A DNA stretch of 64,000 bases. Source: Ruminiclostridium josui JCM 17888. Its GTDB lineage: Bacteria > Bacillota > Clostridia > Acetivibrionales > DSM-1351. Below the pieces are notes generated by a model. The model did not search any database. It was given only the letters and a program-made list of their open reading frames with translations, and had not been told where the DNA came from. The translations under genes and the position numbers were made by a program. Positions within the stretch are counted from its first letter, which is position 1. Every line of letters begins with the position of its first letter. Positions 1 to 8,466 of this stretch are shown here, piece after piece. The DNA lies in the NCBI RefSeq assembly GCF_000526495.1, contig NZ_JAGE01000001.1, positions 248,001-312,000 on the forward strand, in the 5' to 3' direction.

Positions 1-336
1 CAACTGAGAAATAAAGATATTTATAATATAGCAGATGTGGAATACGCAATATTGGAAACCAACGGTCAGCTTAGTGTCATACCAAAAGCCGGAAAATCCA
101 CGATAATTCGTGAAGACCTAAATATTTCAGGCAAATATGAAGCACCTGCTATTGAAATCATTATTGACGGTGATCTCATAGAAGAAAATCTAAAGCTTGC
201 CAATTTCAGCAAAGCCAAGCTGGAAAGCGAATTAAAAAAGATGAATATTAAAAGCACAAAAGATGTTTTTTTTGCATGTGTTGGTTCAGATGGTCAGTTA
301 TTCTGTCAGGAAAAAGAAAAAAATAAAAGGAGCTAA
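1..336 (+). CDS. DUF421 (YetF-like) membrane protein, C-terminal part
   Basis: The reading frame is open from base 1, so the start lies outside the window and only about 111 C-terminal residues are seen. The text NIADVEYAILETNGQLSVIP followed by a strand-rich region matches the soluble C-terminal domain of the DUF421/YetF family, whose N-terminal part normally holds three membrane helices. The molecular function of this family is not established. A GTG at 37 is an internal valine codon, not a start. The stop is followed five bases later by the DUF4363 gene, a common partner of DUF421 genes in clostridia, so the two are very likely co-transcribed. Confidence 0.8.
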   Translation, partial: QLRNKDIYNIADVEYAILETNGQLSVIPKAGKSTIIREDLNISGKYEAPAIEIIIDGDLIEENLKLANFSKAKLESELKKMNIKSTKDVFFACVGSDGQLFCQEKEKNKRS

Positions 337-341
337 AAGAT

Positions 342-734
342 ATGTCAAACAGCGTAAAAACATTAACTATAGTTGTTAGTTTAGTTTTGATTATAATCGT
401 TTCAGGAGTTCTATCTCTGTGCTATCTGAACCGCTCCTGCGAAAAACTTGAAAAAACTGTAAACTCAGCGGGCTTATTTATACAATCTAAGCAATGGGAC
501 TCTGCCGAAAAGCTCCTACAGAATTTTGCATCTGATTGGGATAAAACAAAATTCGGTTGGTCTATCCTATTAGACCATTTTGAGATTGATAATATTGATA
601 ATTCATATACAAAAACAAAAAAATATGTTGAAAGCAAGGATTATTCTTCTGCTTTGGCAGAATTGGAAGCGTTAAAAGAGTATATTAATCACATTCCTGT
701 AAAAGAAAGTTTTACTCTTAAAAATATTATGTGA
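342..734 (+). CDS. DUF4363 family protein
   Basis: This is a 130-residue protein with one N-terminal membrane helix (about residues 7-27) and an outward helical domain containing two repeat-like helical pairs (SKQWDSAEKLLQNF and SKDYSSALAELEAL), which is the pattern of the DUF4363 family. A ribosome site (AAAGGAG) sits at the end of the upstream DUF421 gene. The function is unknown; the pairing with DUF421 suggests an envelope role, which is inference. The gene ends two bases before the stop of the convergent cation exchanger. Confidence 0.75.
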   Translation: MSNSVKTLTIVVSLVLIIIVSGVLSLCYLNRSCEKLEKTVNSAGLFIQSKQWDSAEKLLQNFASDWDKTKFGWSILLDHFEIDNIDNSYTKTKKYVESKDYSSALAELEALKEYINHIPVKESFTLKNIM

Positions 735-736
735 TA

Positions 737-1744
737 TTATTTAAACCCTCTCAGTATCAAAATTCCAATAAATAATGCGTAAAATGCTCCCCCTGTTAAA
801 AGGGGCAAAGGTGTTAAGCTATTTTTAACTTTTATCCAGATGTATGTTACAAGAGTGGAGGACAATGCCAGAAGAGAACTTACCAATGTTATTATGTCAA
901 GTTTCCAATTCGTTGTGAGTATTCCTATTGCAACTGGTATACAGCTTTGGAATACCATAGCACCCGATATATTCCCAAGGGAAAGTGTATCCTTATTTTT
1001 GCTTATCCAGATAACACTGTTAAATTTTTCCGGGAGCTCTGTTGCAATAGGAGTAATTATAATTGATAAGGCAAGTGTAGAAACACCCAAAGTCCTGGAG
1101 ATAGCTTCAATATTTCCTACAAACATCTCTGCACCAACTATGATTGAGAAGAGAGCAACAGCAATCTGTAACAAAATAATAACTAAGCTTTCCTTAATCC
1201 TGAATGTTCGCGAGAATATTAGGTCATCGATTTCTTCATTACTTGCCTTATCATTGTTTACTGTTTTATAAACGTAATAAACGTATGCACCTATGAGCAA
1301 TATTGCAGCTATATTCTTAATAAAACCTATTGAAAAAAAAGATACTGAAATAGCTCCTGTGTAAGCAATAACAAAAAATGAAATGTCACGTTCAAGTATA
1401 TTTAAATCCGTATTCAGCTTTTTTCCTGTCTGTCGTCTTCCTGAAAAAATTATTACACTTAAACCCGTTATAAAAAATGCAAGAGTTGATAGCATAAAAG
1501 GTGCTCCCACAATAGCTCCGATTCCTATTTCAACGGAGTCCTTATGCCTATTTGAAAAAAGCAAGGCAATTACTGGTATCAATGTTTCAGGCAAGCAGGT
1601 TCCCACAGCAGAAAAAATGCTTCCTACAACTCCATCTCCAAGCCTTAACTTTTTACCCAACCACTCAATTCCATTTGTAAACAGCTCACATCCTGTAAGG
1701 ATTATACCAAGACTAAGTAATAAAATCAGTATGTTATTTAGCAT
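737..1744 (-). CDS. CaCA-family sodium/calcium (cation) exchanger-like membrane protein
   Basis: The product has 335 residues and about ten hydrophobic segments. Two related blocks stand out: GSIFSAVGTCLPETLIPVIA near residues 41-60, and LALSIIITPIATELPEKFNS with GNISGAMVFQ further on. These correspond to the alpha-1 and alpha-2 repeats of the CaCA superfamily, whose acidic residues bind the exchanged cation. I infer exchange of Ca2+ or another cation against Na+ or H+ at the cytoplasmic membrane; the ion cannot be read from sequence. The start follows a purine-rich AGAGAGAG stretch. It is a single gene, convergent with the DUF4363 gene. Confidence 0.8.
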   Translation of the reverse strand: MLNNILILLLSLGIILTGCELFTNGIEWLGKKLRLGDGVVGSIFSAVGTCLPETLIPVIALLFSNRHKDSVEIGIGAIVGAPFMLSTLAFFITGLSVIIFSGRRQTGKKLNTDLNILERDISFFVIAYTGAISVSFFSIGFIKNIAAILLIGAYVYYVYKTVNNDKASNEEIDDLIFSRTFRIKESLVIILLQIAVALFSIIVGAEMFVGNIEAISRTLGVSTLALSIIITPIATELPEKFNSVIWISKNKDTLSLGNISGAMVFQSCIPVAIGILTTNWKLDIITLVSSLLALSSTLVTYIWIKVKNSLTPLPLLTGGAFYALFIGILILRGFK

Positions 1745-2151
1745 AGCTCTCTCTCTTCTCTTTTTTTAGGACAATGCCCTTCAATTATTTATATGCTGTG
1801 TTTACAAAATTTAACACTAACATTAAGTATCCAGCGAAATCTTAAGTCAACCCTATAATACTTGTGATAAATTGCTTATATTGGGTTCCAACAGTGATAT
1901 GAGTAATAGCTTACATCTTGACATCATATATGTTTATATAGTAGGCTATGCATCATAGAATATTTTTTAGGGGTGAAAAATAATGGATGATGATCCAGCG
2001 GATGTGGATAGTAACACATTAATGTTACAAGTTTATGTTAATAAGAAACGATTTTTTTATCCAAGGCCATAAGACGCGCGATTTACCAAGTGTGTTCTAT
2101 GACTTTTTTTGATTTTTTAAGGTTACTATGTAAATTTGGAGGATAAAAAAA
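1745..2151 (+). promoter_or_regulatory. 407-bp leader region upstream of the CNNM gene
   Basis: The region contains a plausible promoter for the CNNM gene: TTGACA at 1918-1923 and a weak -10, TAGGCT, at 1942-1947. It then holds a 29-codon reading frame (1983-2072, listed separately) with its own ribosome site AGGGGTG. Two exclusive RNA pairings can be drawn. GTAACA (2011-2016) can pair with TGTTAC just downstream (2023-2028). Alternatively 2008-2017 can pair, with one bulge, to GTGTTCTAT (2092-2100), which is followed by seven T residues and would act as a terminator. Such an arrangement fits translation-coupled attenuation, but this is inference. I could not match the region to the M-box or Mn2+ riboswitches. 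Confidence 0.4.
1983..2072 (+). CDS. Possible 29-aa leader peptide
   Basis: A short frame starts at ATG 1983 after the ribosome site AGGGGTG and encodes a peptide that begins MDDDPADVD and ends KKRFFYPRP. Acidic and proline codons right after the start are the feature that makes the enterobacterial MgtL leader peptide sensitive to low Mg2+, because such nascent chains destabilise the ribosome. Here the frame precedes a CNNM/HlyC-family gene, a family linked to Mg2+ transport. The frame overlaps one arm of a possible terminator stem. The reading as a Mg2+-sensing leader is inference; it may also be a chance frame. Confidence 0.4.
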   Translation: MDDDPADVDSNTLMLQVYVNKKRFFYPRP

Positions 2152-3450
2152 TTGCTTACTGAAATTTTATTTTTGATAATTTTGATTGTACTGAATGCGT
2201 TTTTTGCAGCATCAGAAATTGCTTTAATATCTTTGAATGATAATAAAATTAAACTTATGGCTGAAGATGGCGACAAGAAAGCTAAACTTTTACAGAAATT
2301 GCTTGGCGAACCAAGTAGATTTCTTGCAACCATTCAAATAGGTATAACCTTGGCAGGTTTTTTAGCAAGTGCATTTGCTTCAGAAAGCTTCGCTGATAGA
2401 TTAGTAAATATAGTTAATGCCTTTGAAATCCCAATTCCTGAAAACGTATTAAAAACCACCGCGGTAATTGTCATAACAATTATACTATCGTATTTTACTC
2501 TTGTTTTTGGTGAATTGGTTCCTAAACGATTAGCTATGAAAAAAGCTGAGTCAATTTCTTTTTTTGTAGTTAAGCCATTAAATATGTTATCCTCAGTTAC
2601 ATCACCATTTGTAAGACTTCTTACCACCTCTACTAATTTTTTTGTGAGACTTTTTGGTGTTGATCCCTATTCCACTGAAGAACAGAACGTTACCGAAGAA
2701 GAAATACGTATGATGATTGATGTTGGTGAAGAAAAAGGTACTATTGAAGAAACTGAAAAAGAAATGATAAACAATATATTCGAGTTTAACAATAAGACTG
2801 TTTCGGAAATAATGACACACAGAACCGATATAGCTGCTCTTCCTGTTGATTCAACTATCACTGAAGTTACTTCTTTTTTCAATCGTGAAAAGTATTCAAG
2901 GATACCGATATATGAAGACAGCATTGATAATATCATTGGTGTAATGCATTCCAAATATCTAATCCAGTACTTGTCTGAAGGCAATGAGAAAGAAGATTTT
3001 AATTTAAGGAATTTTATCAGGTCACCTTACTTCGTTCCAGCTTCAAAAAGAACTGACGAACTTTTTCAAGAACTTAAGCAAAATAAAAATCATTTAGCAA
3101 TCATTATTGATGAGTATGGAGGAACAGCAGGTCTCGTTACATTAGAAGACTTGATTGAAGAAATTGTCGGAAATATTTTCGACGAAGACGACGAAGTTGA
3201 AAAATATATAGACAAAATAGATGATAATACATTCGTAATAAAAGGTTCAGTTAGCTTGGACGAAGTGCAGGAAGCACTGGGTGTTAATCTTCCTGATGAT
3301 TACGAAACCCTTAGCGGATTTATTACAGGTCAATTGGGAAGAATTCCTGAAAAGGGTGACAAACCAGTAATTGAATATGAAGAATTATTATTTAAAGTAG
3401 AAGAAGTTAAGCAAAAGAAAGTTTCAAAGGTTAAAGTATGTAAAGTTTAA
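2152..3450 (+). CDS. CNNM/HlyC/CorC-family transporter (DUF21, two CBS, CorC domain)
   Basis: The 432-residue product has an N-terminal DUF21/CNNM membrane domain with about four helices (residues 1-150), a CBS pair (about 205-330, including MTHRTDIAALP and IDEYGGTAGLVTLEDLIEEI), and a C-terminal CorC/HlyC domain (about 345-430). Members of this family are called hemolysin C-like, but several (MpfA in Bacillus, CNNM proteins in animals) act in Mg2+ efflux, so divalent metal export is the likely role. The start is TTG with an upstream GGAGG. It is a single gene ending shortly before a transposon insertion. The leader region suggests control by attenuation. Confidence 0.85.
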   Translation: MLTEILFLIILIVLNAFFAASEIALISLNDNKIKLMAEDGDKKAKLLQKLLGEPSRFLATIQIGITLAGFLASAFASESFADRLVNIVNAFEIPIPENVLKTTAVIVITIILSYFTLVFGELVPKRLAMKKAESISFFVVKPLNMLSSVTSPFVRLLTTSTNFFVRLFGVDPYSTEEQNVTEEEIRMMIDVGEEKGTIEETEKEMINNIFEFNNKTVSEIMTHRTDIAALPVDSTITEVTSFFNREKYSRIPIYEDSIDNIIGVMHSKYLIQYLSEGNEKEDFNLRNFIRSPYFVPASKRTDELFQELKQNKNHLAIIIDEYGGTAGLVTLEDLIEEIVGNIFDEDDEVEKYIDKIDDNTFVIKGSVSLDEVQEALGVNLPDDYETLSGFITGQLGRIPEKGDKPVIEYEELLFKVEEVKQKKVSKVKVCKV

Positions 3451-3486
3451 TAAAATAAAGTATTTTAAGTAGGGCTATCGCAAAAC

Positions 3487-4943
3487 GAGCCTGTGAAGAA
3501 AAGTCTGTAAAATCAGCTTTCTATGATAAAATCAAATTATCATAGGAGGCTATTTTTTATGGCAAGAAGAAAGAATTCGATGAGCGAAGGAAAAAAGAAC
3601 ATTATTGCATCCCTACTTCAAGAGTATGACATCAAGACTGCAGAAGACATCCAGGAAGCACTTAAAGACTTGTTAGGGGGTACCATTCAGAGCATGTTGG
3701 AAGCCGAGATGGATCAGCATTTAGGCTATGAACCATACGAACGTTCCAATAACACCAATTACAGGAACGGAAAAAAATCCAAATCAATACAAAGTACATA
3801 TGGTAAGATGGAAATTGACGTTCCACAAGATCGAGAATGTTCCTTTGAGCCACAAATCGTGAAGAAGCGTCAAAAGGATATCTCAAGCATTGACCAAAAG
3901 ATCATTGCTATGTATGCAAGAGGTTTGACAACTCGCCAGATCTCTGACCAGATCGAAGAAATCTACGGATTTGAAGTTAGTGAAGGCATGGTATCCGATA
4001 TCACAAACAAACTGCTTCCAGAAATTGAGGAATGGCAACAACGTCCACTATCCAGCGTTTACCCAATTGTATTCATAGATGCTGTGCACTTTTCTGTTAG
4101 GGACAACAATGTCATCAAGAAGCTGGCTGCATACATCATTCTTGGAATCAATGAAGAAGGCCAAAAGGAAGTGTTAAGCATTCAGATAGGCCAAAATGAA
4201 AGCAGTAAATATTGGCTTAGTGTCCTAAATGAACTGAAGAACCGTGGAGTCAAGGATATTCTTATACTTTGTGCAGATGGCCTGAGTGGCATCAAGGAAT
4301 CCATTGCTGTAGCTTTTCCGGAAACAGAGTATCAACGCTGCATAGTCCATCAGGTAAGAAACACACTAAAATATGTTGCAGACAAAGATAAGAAGGAGTT
4401 TGCTAATGACCTGAAGACAATCTACCATGCCCCTACAGAGGAGACCGGATATGAGCGTATGATGCAAATTACGGACAAGTGGCAGGACCGTTATCCTAAC
4501 GCCATGAAGAGTTGGTCTACGAACTGGGATATCCTAAGCCCGATTTTCAAGTTTTCTACGGATGTTCGCAAGGTAATCTACACAACCAATGCTATAGAAA
4601 GCCTGAACAGCACATATCGTCGTCTGAATCGTCAAAGAAGCGTATTTCCAAGTGACACAGCCCTCTTAAAGGCCCTATATCTAGCAACCTTTGAGGCAAC
4701 CAAGAAGTGGACTATGACTCTCCGTAACTGGGGTAAAGTCTACGGTGAGTTGTCCATCATGTATGAGGGCAGGCTTCTGCAATAAAATCAGGACAATCAA
4801 AAACACCCTTTTGGAAGGGTGCTATTGACATGCCATTAATTTACTATTATATTGTAGACAAGTTATGAAAGCCAGCATCTGGCCTTCACAACTCTAATAA
4901 AATTATCATAGAAAGCTATTTACAGAGATTATTTCACACACTC
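3487..4943 (+). mobile_element. IS256-family insertion sequence, complete (1457 bp)
   Basis: The ends are GAGCCTGTGAAG at 3487 and, read inward on the other strand from 4943, GAGTGTGTGAAA. The inverted match continues through TCTGTAAA and AGCTTTCTATGATAA (3504-3529 against 4926-4903). The element is bracketed by a perfect 8-bp direct repeat, CGCAAAAC, at 3479-3486 and 4944-4951, the length expected for IS256-family target duplication. It carries one intact transposase and about 160 bp of non-coding sequence before the right end. It has inserted into a MITE-like repeat, not into a gene. Intact ends, intact transposase and an intact duplication indicate a fairly recent event. Confidence 0.85.
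3559..4785 (+). CDS. IS256-family transposase
   Basis: This is a 408-residue transposase of the mutator/IS256 type, the usual family length. The DDE triad can be placed in FIDAVHFSVRDN, LCADGLSGIKE and TTNAIESLN. The middle part carries the family signature QRCIVHQVRNTLKYV. The chosen ATG at 3559 follows TAGGAGG by about eight bases; an in-frame upstream start at 3523 would lie inside the terminal inverted repeat and lacks a ribosome site. The gene is intact and lies inside IS ends that retain their target duplication, so it is probably functional. Confidence 0.93.
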   Translation: MARRKNSMSEGKKNIIASLLQEYDIKTAEDIQEALKDLLGGTIQSMLEAEMDQHLGYEPYERSNNTNYRNGKKSKSIQSTYGKMEIDVPQDRECSFEPQIVKKRQKDISSIDQKIIAMYARGLTTRQISDQIEEIYGFEVSEGMVSDITNKLLPEIEEWQQRPLSSVYPIVFIDAVHFSVRDNNVIKKLAAYIILGINEEGQKEVLSIQIGQNESSKYWLSVLNELKNRGVKDILILCADGLSGIKESIAVAFPETEYQRCIVHQVRNTLKYVADKDKKEFANDLKTIYHAPTEETGYERMMQITDKWQDRYPNAMKSWSTNWDILSPIFKFSTDVRKVIYTTNAIESLNSTYRRLNRQRSVFPSDTALLKALYLATFEATKKWTMTLRNWGKVYGELSIMYEGRLLQ

Positions 4944-5138
4944 CGCAAAACAAAAATACTTACTGTTTTAACACTGTACTCCCGTATAAAATTAAATCAA
5001 TTTTGCTTCCAAGCTTTTTATTGATACAATTTATACTCTCAGTACTGGTTAAGAAAGATAAGAATTTGTTTTGCAATAGCCCCTTTTGATTTATCTCGTA
5101 TAATACAGCTGTTTTTATGAAAACTTCCTAAAAGTCAC

Positions 5139-5170
5139 AAAAAAAAACTGCTTGCAAAAACAAGCAGTTC
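5139..5170 (-). terminator. Terminator of tRNA-Val
   Basis: On the minus strand CTGCTTG and CAAGCAG form a stem with a T-rich loop and are followed by about nine T residues. It begins just after the encoded CCA of the tRNA. Confidence 0.8.
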
Positions 5171-5248
5171 TGGTGACGAATACTGGGCTCGAACCAGTGA
5201 CCCCTACCATGTCAAGGTAGTACTCTAACCAACTGAGCTAATCCGTCA
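5171..5248 (-). tRNA. tRNA-Val (GAC anticodon)
   Basis: The minus strand folds as a cloverleaf: acceptor TGACGGA with TTCGTCA, a D-arm AGCTCAGTTGGTTAGAG, an anticodon stem CTACC/GGTAG around loop TTGACAT, and a T-arm with GGTTCGAGCC. The anticodon GAC reads valine GUC/GUU codons. CCA is encoded. It is a single tRNA with its own terminator and lies downstream of the MFS transporter gene on the same strand. Confidence 0.95.
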
Positions 5249-5325
5249 TTTGTACTACTATTATCCATATATTTTCATCTACTGTCAAGTACCTGTAATT
5301 TTTATTTTATAGACATACGGAACTA

Positions 5326-6669
5326 TTATCCTGCCAGATTATTATCATATTCTCCACTATCCTTTTTTCCACTATTGCTCTTAAATTTATAGGCAAAAAT
5401 AACTGCACACAGAATTACAAGTGTACCTGATAATCCGAATAATATCAACATATTGTTGAGTACGGTTATCCCAATGTTAATTTTGACATTTTCCAGGGCT
5501 CCTACGAGAAATGCTCCCAAAAATGCACTTGTAAAGCCGGCCAGTCCCGCAACCGCAGCATTAAATCCTACAAAAATTGTACGTCCTTCCTGTGGTGCGT
5601 GCTTAAACTGAATATTAAATAATGATATGTTAACTCCTGACCACCCTGCTCCGGCTACTATCTGAATAAAAGGTATAATTACATAGCAGATTTCTTTAGT
5701 TACAAAAGCCCAAGTCAGGTGGCATAAGCCTAACATACCTATAGAAATAACAGTAGTAACTTCCCAACTGAACTTATCAGCCAGTTTGCCCCAAAGCTTT
5801 GCTGTAGAAGCCTGTACTACTGAAAGGAGAATGTTTGCAAACATTATAAAGGTATATGACAGTTTTAAACCTGTTACCATATAAACAGAAAAAAAAGGCA
5901 GTGCAATCTGTCCTGCAAAATTCCATGCTGCATTTATAAAGATAACCGGACGGAACTGCTTGTTTTTTAAAGGCAAGGTAAACAAACTCTTAATATTCAC
6001 ATTCTGGCTAATAGGTACTATTTCAGGTTCTTTAATTTTTCTAAGTACATAAATATTCATCATAACTAAAAGCAATACTATAGAAAAAACAAAAATAAAG
6101 CCTAGAAATTCCCTTCCAGACACTTTGAATACATCAAGTATTCTGCCCATGGATAGTGAAAGAACAGCCGCTGATGAAATTATAAAGGTATCCCTTAGCC
6201 CAAAATACCTGCCTCTGTATCTCTCGGGAACCAGACTAATAATCCAGCTTCCGCCTGCAGGGTTAGAAAAACTGAAAATAAGATACGCCGCAAAATACAT
6301 GCCTCCCAGCAAAAGCACTCTGGCAGATGTATTCTGTGTTAAAAGCGGAATAACTATCATCAGTCCAAGCAATGACCTATATAAAAAGCAGGTATTAACA
6401 ATCAAACTCTTTCTACTAGTAAGTTTTTCCAAAAATATTGGACTGAACATCTGTAGAATATTGGCCAATAATGGTATAGCTGCAATAAGGCCAATTATTT
6501 GATCGGATGCGCCTAGAAATTTTGCATACCCAGCCAAAAACGCACCTGCTGTGAGGGTATAAATACCGTTTGAAAGGCAGCCCTCAAGAATAAACCGTCT
6601 ACGGCTCAGCTCATAATTTTCATCTGAAACATCGCCATAAAGCCTTGGTCTTTTAAATTTTAAAACCAT
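5326..6669 (-). CDS. MFS transporter
   Basis: The product has 446 residues with about twelve hydrophobic helices in two halves separated by a charged loop (KIKEPEIVPISQN). Loop motifs such as VPERYRGRYFGLRDT, between early helices, are typical of the major facilitator superfamily. The N-terminal text YELSRRRFILEGCLSNGIY is shared by a clostridial/Bacillus MFS group of unknown substrate. The ATG at 6669 is chosen because GGGGGAG lies eight bases upstream; a start 27 bases further out has no such site. The substrate is not predictable. The next gene upstream is a membrane protein 80 bp away, so co-transcription is possible. Confidence 0.82.
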   Translation of the reverse strand: MVLKFKRPRLYGDVSDENYELSRRRFILEGCLSNGIYTLTAGAFLAGYAKFLGASDQIIGLIAAIPLLANILQMFSPIFLEKLTSRKSLIVNTCFLYRSLLGLMIVIPLLTQNTSARVLLLGGMYFAAYLIFSFSNPAGGSWIISLVPERYRGRYFGLRDTFIISSAAVLSLSMGRILDVFKVSGREFLGFIFVFSIVLLLVMMNIYVLRKIKEPEIVPISQNVNIKSLFTLPLKNKQFRPVIFINAAWNFAGQIALPFFSVYMVTGLKLSYTFIMFANILLSVVQASTAKLWGKLADKFSWEVTTVISIGMLGLCHLTWAFVTKEICYVIIPFIQIVAGAGWSGVNISLFNIQFKHAPQEGRTIFVGFNAAVAGLAGFTSAFLGAFLVGALENVKINIGITVLNNMLILFGLSGTLVILCAVIFAYKFKSNSGKKDSGEYDNNLAG

Positions 6670-6749
6670 GGAAAATACTCCCCCATCAAAGAACATTAGT
6701 ATGAATAAAGCTATAAATAATTAGTGCAAATATAAGTGTGACAGTTCTA

Positions 6750-7529
6750 TTACCTATGGGTTGCTTCTACCTTATATTCCAAATCCATATATATTTTTAC
6801 AATAAATCGTTGAAGAATCAGATTAGTTATTGTTGTCAGAAAAGCTCCAATAAACACACCTGAAATAGAGTTTCCTACCAAAAGAAATACAGGTAACTTA
6901 AATACTACAAAATAAGCTACAAGTATACCCGCAATCTGAGCTTTCTTTCCTTTTGTAATTTCACTGCTGGCAGTCATTGCATCCGCCATGGTCAGTTTCA
7001 AGTCCAATACATAGCAGAAACCAAAAACAAACATTACATAAGCTATTATACCGGGAATAACAAAAAACATAGAGCCAAACATTACTACTAGCCCAAAAAT
7101 AACATTATAGGATATGATTCGGCCAATATACTTGAAAACGCCTGAAAAGCTTGCCTTAAATCCACTGTCCTTCCCCTTTTGTTCTGATAAGTAAGAATAC
7201 ATATAAACAGATAAGAACAAATTTGAAACAAGCTTGGACAAAAGTGATACACCAAGTGCCACTAAAAAAGCATACAAAATATGTATAGACGGCTGATATA
7301 TGTCTGTAGAAGCAGTTGATGAAAATGATGCCAAATTGTTATAGATTTCTTCAATTTCCTCTATAGGGAACATTTGGGCGTATTTGTATAATGCGTATTT
7401 ACCTATTAATTGGCAAAAAAGGACAAGCACAAATATTAATCGTGCCAGCCCCTCTTTTTTTAATTTGTGAAACTTAATACTTTCCGGAAGATATTCAAAA
7501 AAAGTTTTGACTCCTGAAGAATTCCCCAT
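6750..7529 (-). CDS. Polytopic membrane protein, YciC/DUF975-like
   Basis: This 259-residue protein has about six membrane helices. The segment GSMFFVIPGIIAYVMFVFGF, followed by a DLKLTMADAMTASSEITKGKK stretch split here as helix then amphipathic region, resembles the DUF975 / YciC (UPF0259) type of integral membrane protein, whose function is not known. The ATG follows GGAGG at a good distance. The assignment to a family is tentative, since the match rests on the proline-glycine helix and the following amphipathic segment. Neighbours (MFS transporter and SDR) give no clear functional hint. Confidence 0.6.
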   Translation of the reverse strand: MGNSSGVKTFFEYLPESIKFHKLKKEGLARLIFVLVLFCQLIGKYALYKYAQMFPIEEIEEIYNNLASFSSTASTDIYQPSIHILYAFLVALGVSLLSKLVSNLFLSVYMYSYLSEQKGKDSGFKASFSGVFKYIGRIISYNVIFGLVVMFGSMFFVIPGIIAYVMFVFGFCYVLDLKLTMADAMTASSEITKGKKAQIAGILVAYFVVFKLPVFLLVGNSISGVFIGAFLTTITNLILQRFIVKIYMDLEYKVEATHR

Positions 7530-7677
7530 TTATTATCCTCCAAGCTGCCAAGGCAGCATAATATTTTATAAGTAATAATTTTGTGTCCAATACTAACAAA
7601 ACAGACACTTGCTAGTATATACTCAGCATTGTATAAATTCAAGAGTAATTTGTTATAATTAATAATCTTTATTTTAG

Positions 7678-8418
7678 TTAAATTAGAAAACCGCCATTTG
7701 GGCTTATTACTTGCCCCGTTATAAACTTAGCACTGTCTGAGGTCAGAAAGAACACTGTTTCTGCAATATCAGTACCCGTTCCAATTATTCCCAAAGGGGT
7801 TTGTTCCTTCAGCTCATCCAATGTTTGGGCATCAAGTTCTGAATTCATATCAGTATCAATTACACCGGGGGCAACACAATTAACCTGTATATTAGACGGG
7901 CCTACTTCCTTTGCCAATGCCCGTGTCAGTCCTATAACCGCTGCCTTTGAAGCAGAATAATGTACTTCACAGGATGCACCTGTTAACCCCCATATAGATG
8001 ATATATTAACTATTTTCCCCCATTTGCTTCTTATCATATGAGGAAGAACTGCTTTACAGCAATAGAACATTCCTTTTACATTAATGTCAAACATCCTGTC
8101 CCATTCTTCAGTTGTAATGTCTGTGAATAGTCTTTGCCCTGCTATACCTGCATTATTAATTAGTATATCAATATTGCCAAAATGTGAATTAATACTTTGA
8201 ACCATTTCAAGAACCTGTTCCTGACTGCTTACATCCGCCTTTACAGTCATTACATTACATTGCTCCCTAGCTAACTCCCTTTCCAGATTTTCAGCTGCCG
8301 TCCTATTTACGTTAAAGTTTATAGCAACGTTAAATCCGTTTTGGGCAAATTTCTTAGCAATGGCATGGCCTATTCCTCTTGAAGCACCTGTTACAAGAAC
8401 AGTTTTTTGCTTATTCAT
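7678..8418 (-). CDS. Short-chain dehydrogenase/reductase (FabG/YmfI-like)
   Basis: This 246-residue classical SDR shows the NAD(P)-binding motif TGASRGIG (residues 10-17), the structural motif NNAG near residue 90 and the catalytic YSASK near residue 154. It closely resembles 3-oxoacyl-ACP reductases and the YmfI-type reductase that finishes 5-aminopentanol modification of elongation factor P. No fatty-acid genes and no efp lie nearby, so fatty acid synthesis is not supported by context; either role is possible. The start has a GAGG site upstream. It may be transcribed with the DJ-1 family gene 48 bp upstream. Confidence 0.8.
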   Translation of the reverse strand: MNKQKTVLVTGASRGIGHAIAKKFAQNGFNVAINFNVNRTAAENLERELAREQCNVMTVKADVSSQEQVLEMVQSINSHFGNIDILINNAGIAGQRLFTDITTEEWDRMFDINVKGMFYCCKAVLPHMIRSKWGKIVNISSIWGLTGASCEVHYSASKAAVIGLTRALAKEVGPSNIQVNCVAPGVIDTDMNSELDAQTLDELKEQTPLGIIGTGTDIAETVFFLTSDSAKFITGQVISPNGGFLI

Positions 8419-8466
8419 TATATAAATTGCCTCAATTCATTTAGTTAGTTTTTTTATAACAGTAAG

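Larger units (their letters stand above)
3472..5083. repeat. MITE-like repeat interrupted by an IS256-family insertion
   Basis: The outer ends GGGCTATCGCAAAAC (3472-3486) and, on the other strand, GGGGCTATTGCAAAAC (5083-5068) form inverted repeats that continue imperfectly for about 25 bp. With the inserted IS and one copy of its 8-bp target duplication removed, the element is about 147 bp and has no coding capacity, which fits a miniature inverted-repeat element. A related end is found at 50204-50275. I saw no clear target duplication outside the ends. The parent transposon family is not identifiable from this window. Confidence 0.65.

Noticed and set aside
1745-2151. M-box or Mn2+ (yybP-ykoY) riboswitch upstream of the CNNM gene
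   Set aside because: The conserved blocks of those aptamers could not be found; the short leader frame explains the region better.
3472-5083. A single IS element with GGGCTAT...ATAGCCC ends
   Set aside because: The 8-bp direct repeat CGCAAAAC and the inner inverted ends show that the IS spans only 3487-4943 and the outer ends belong to a second, older repeat.
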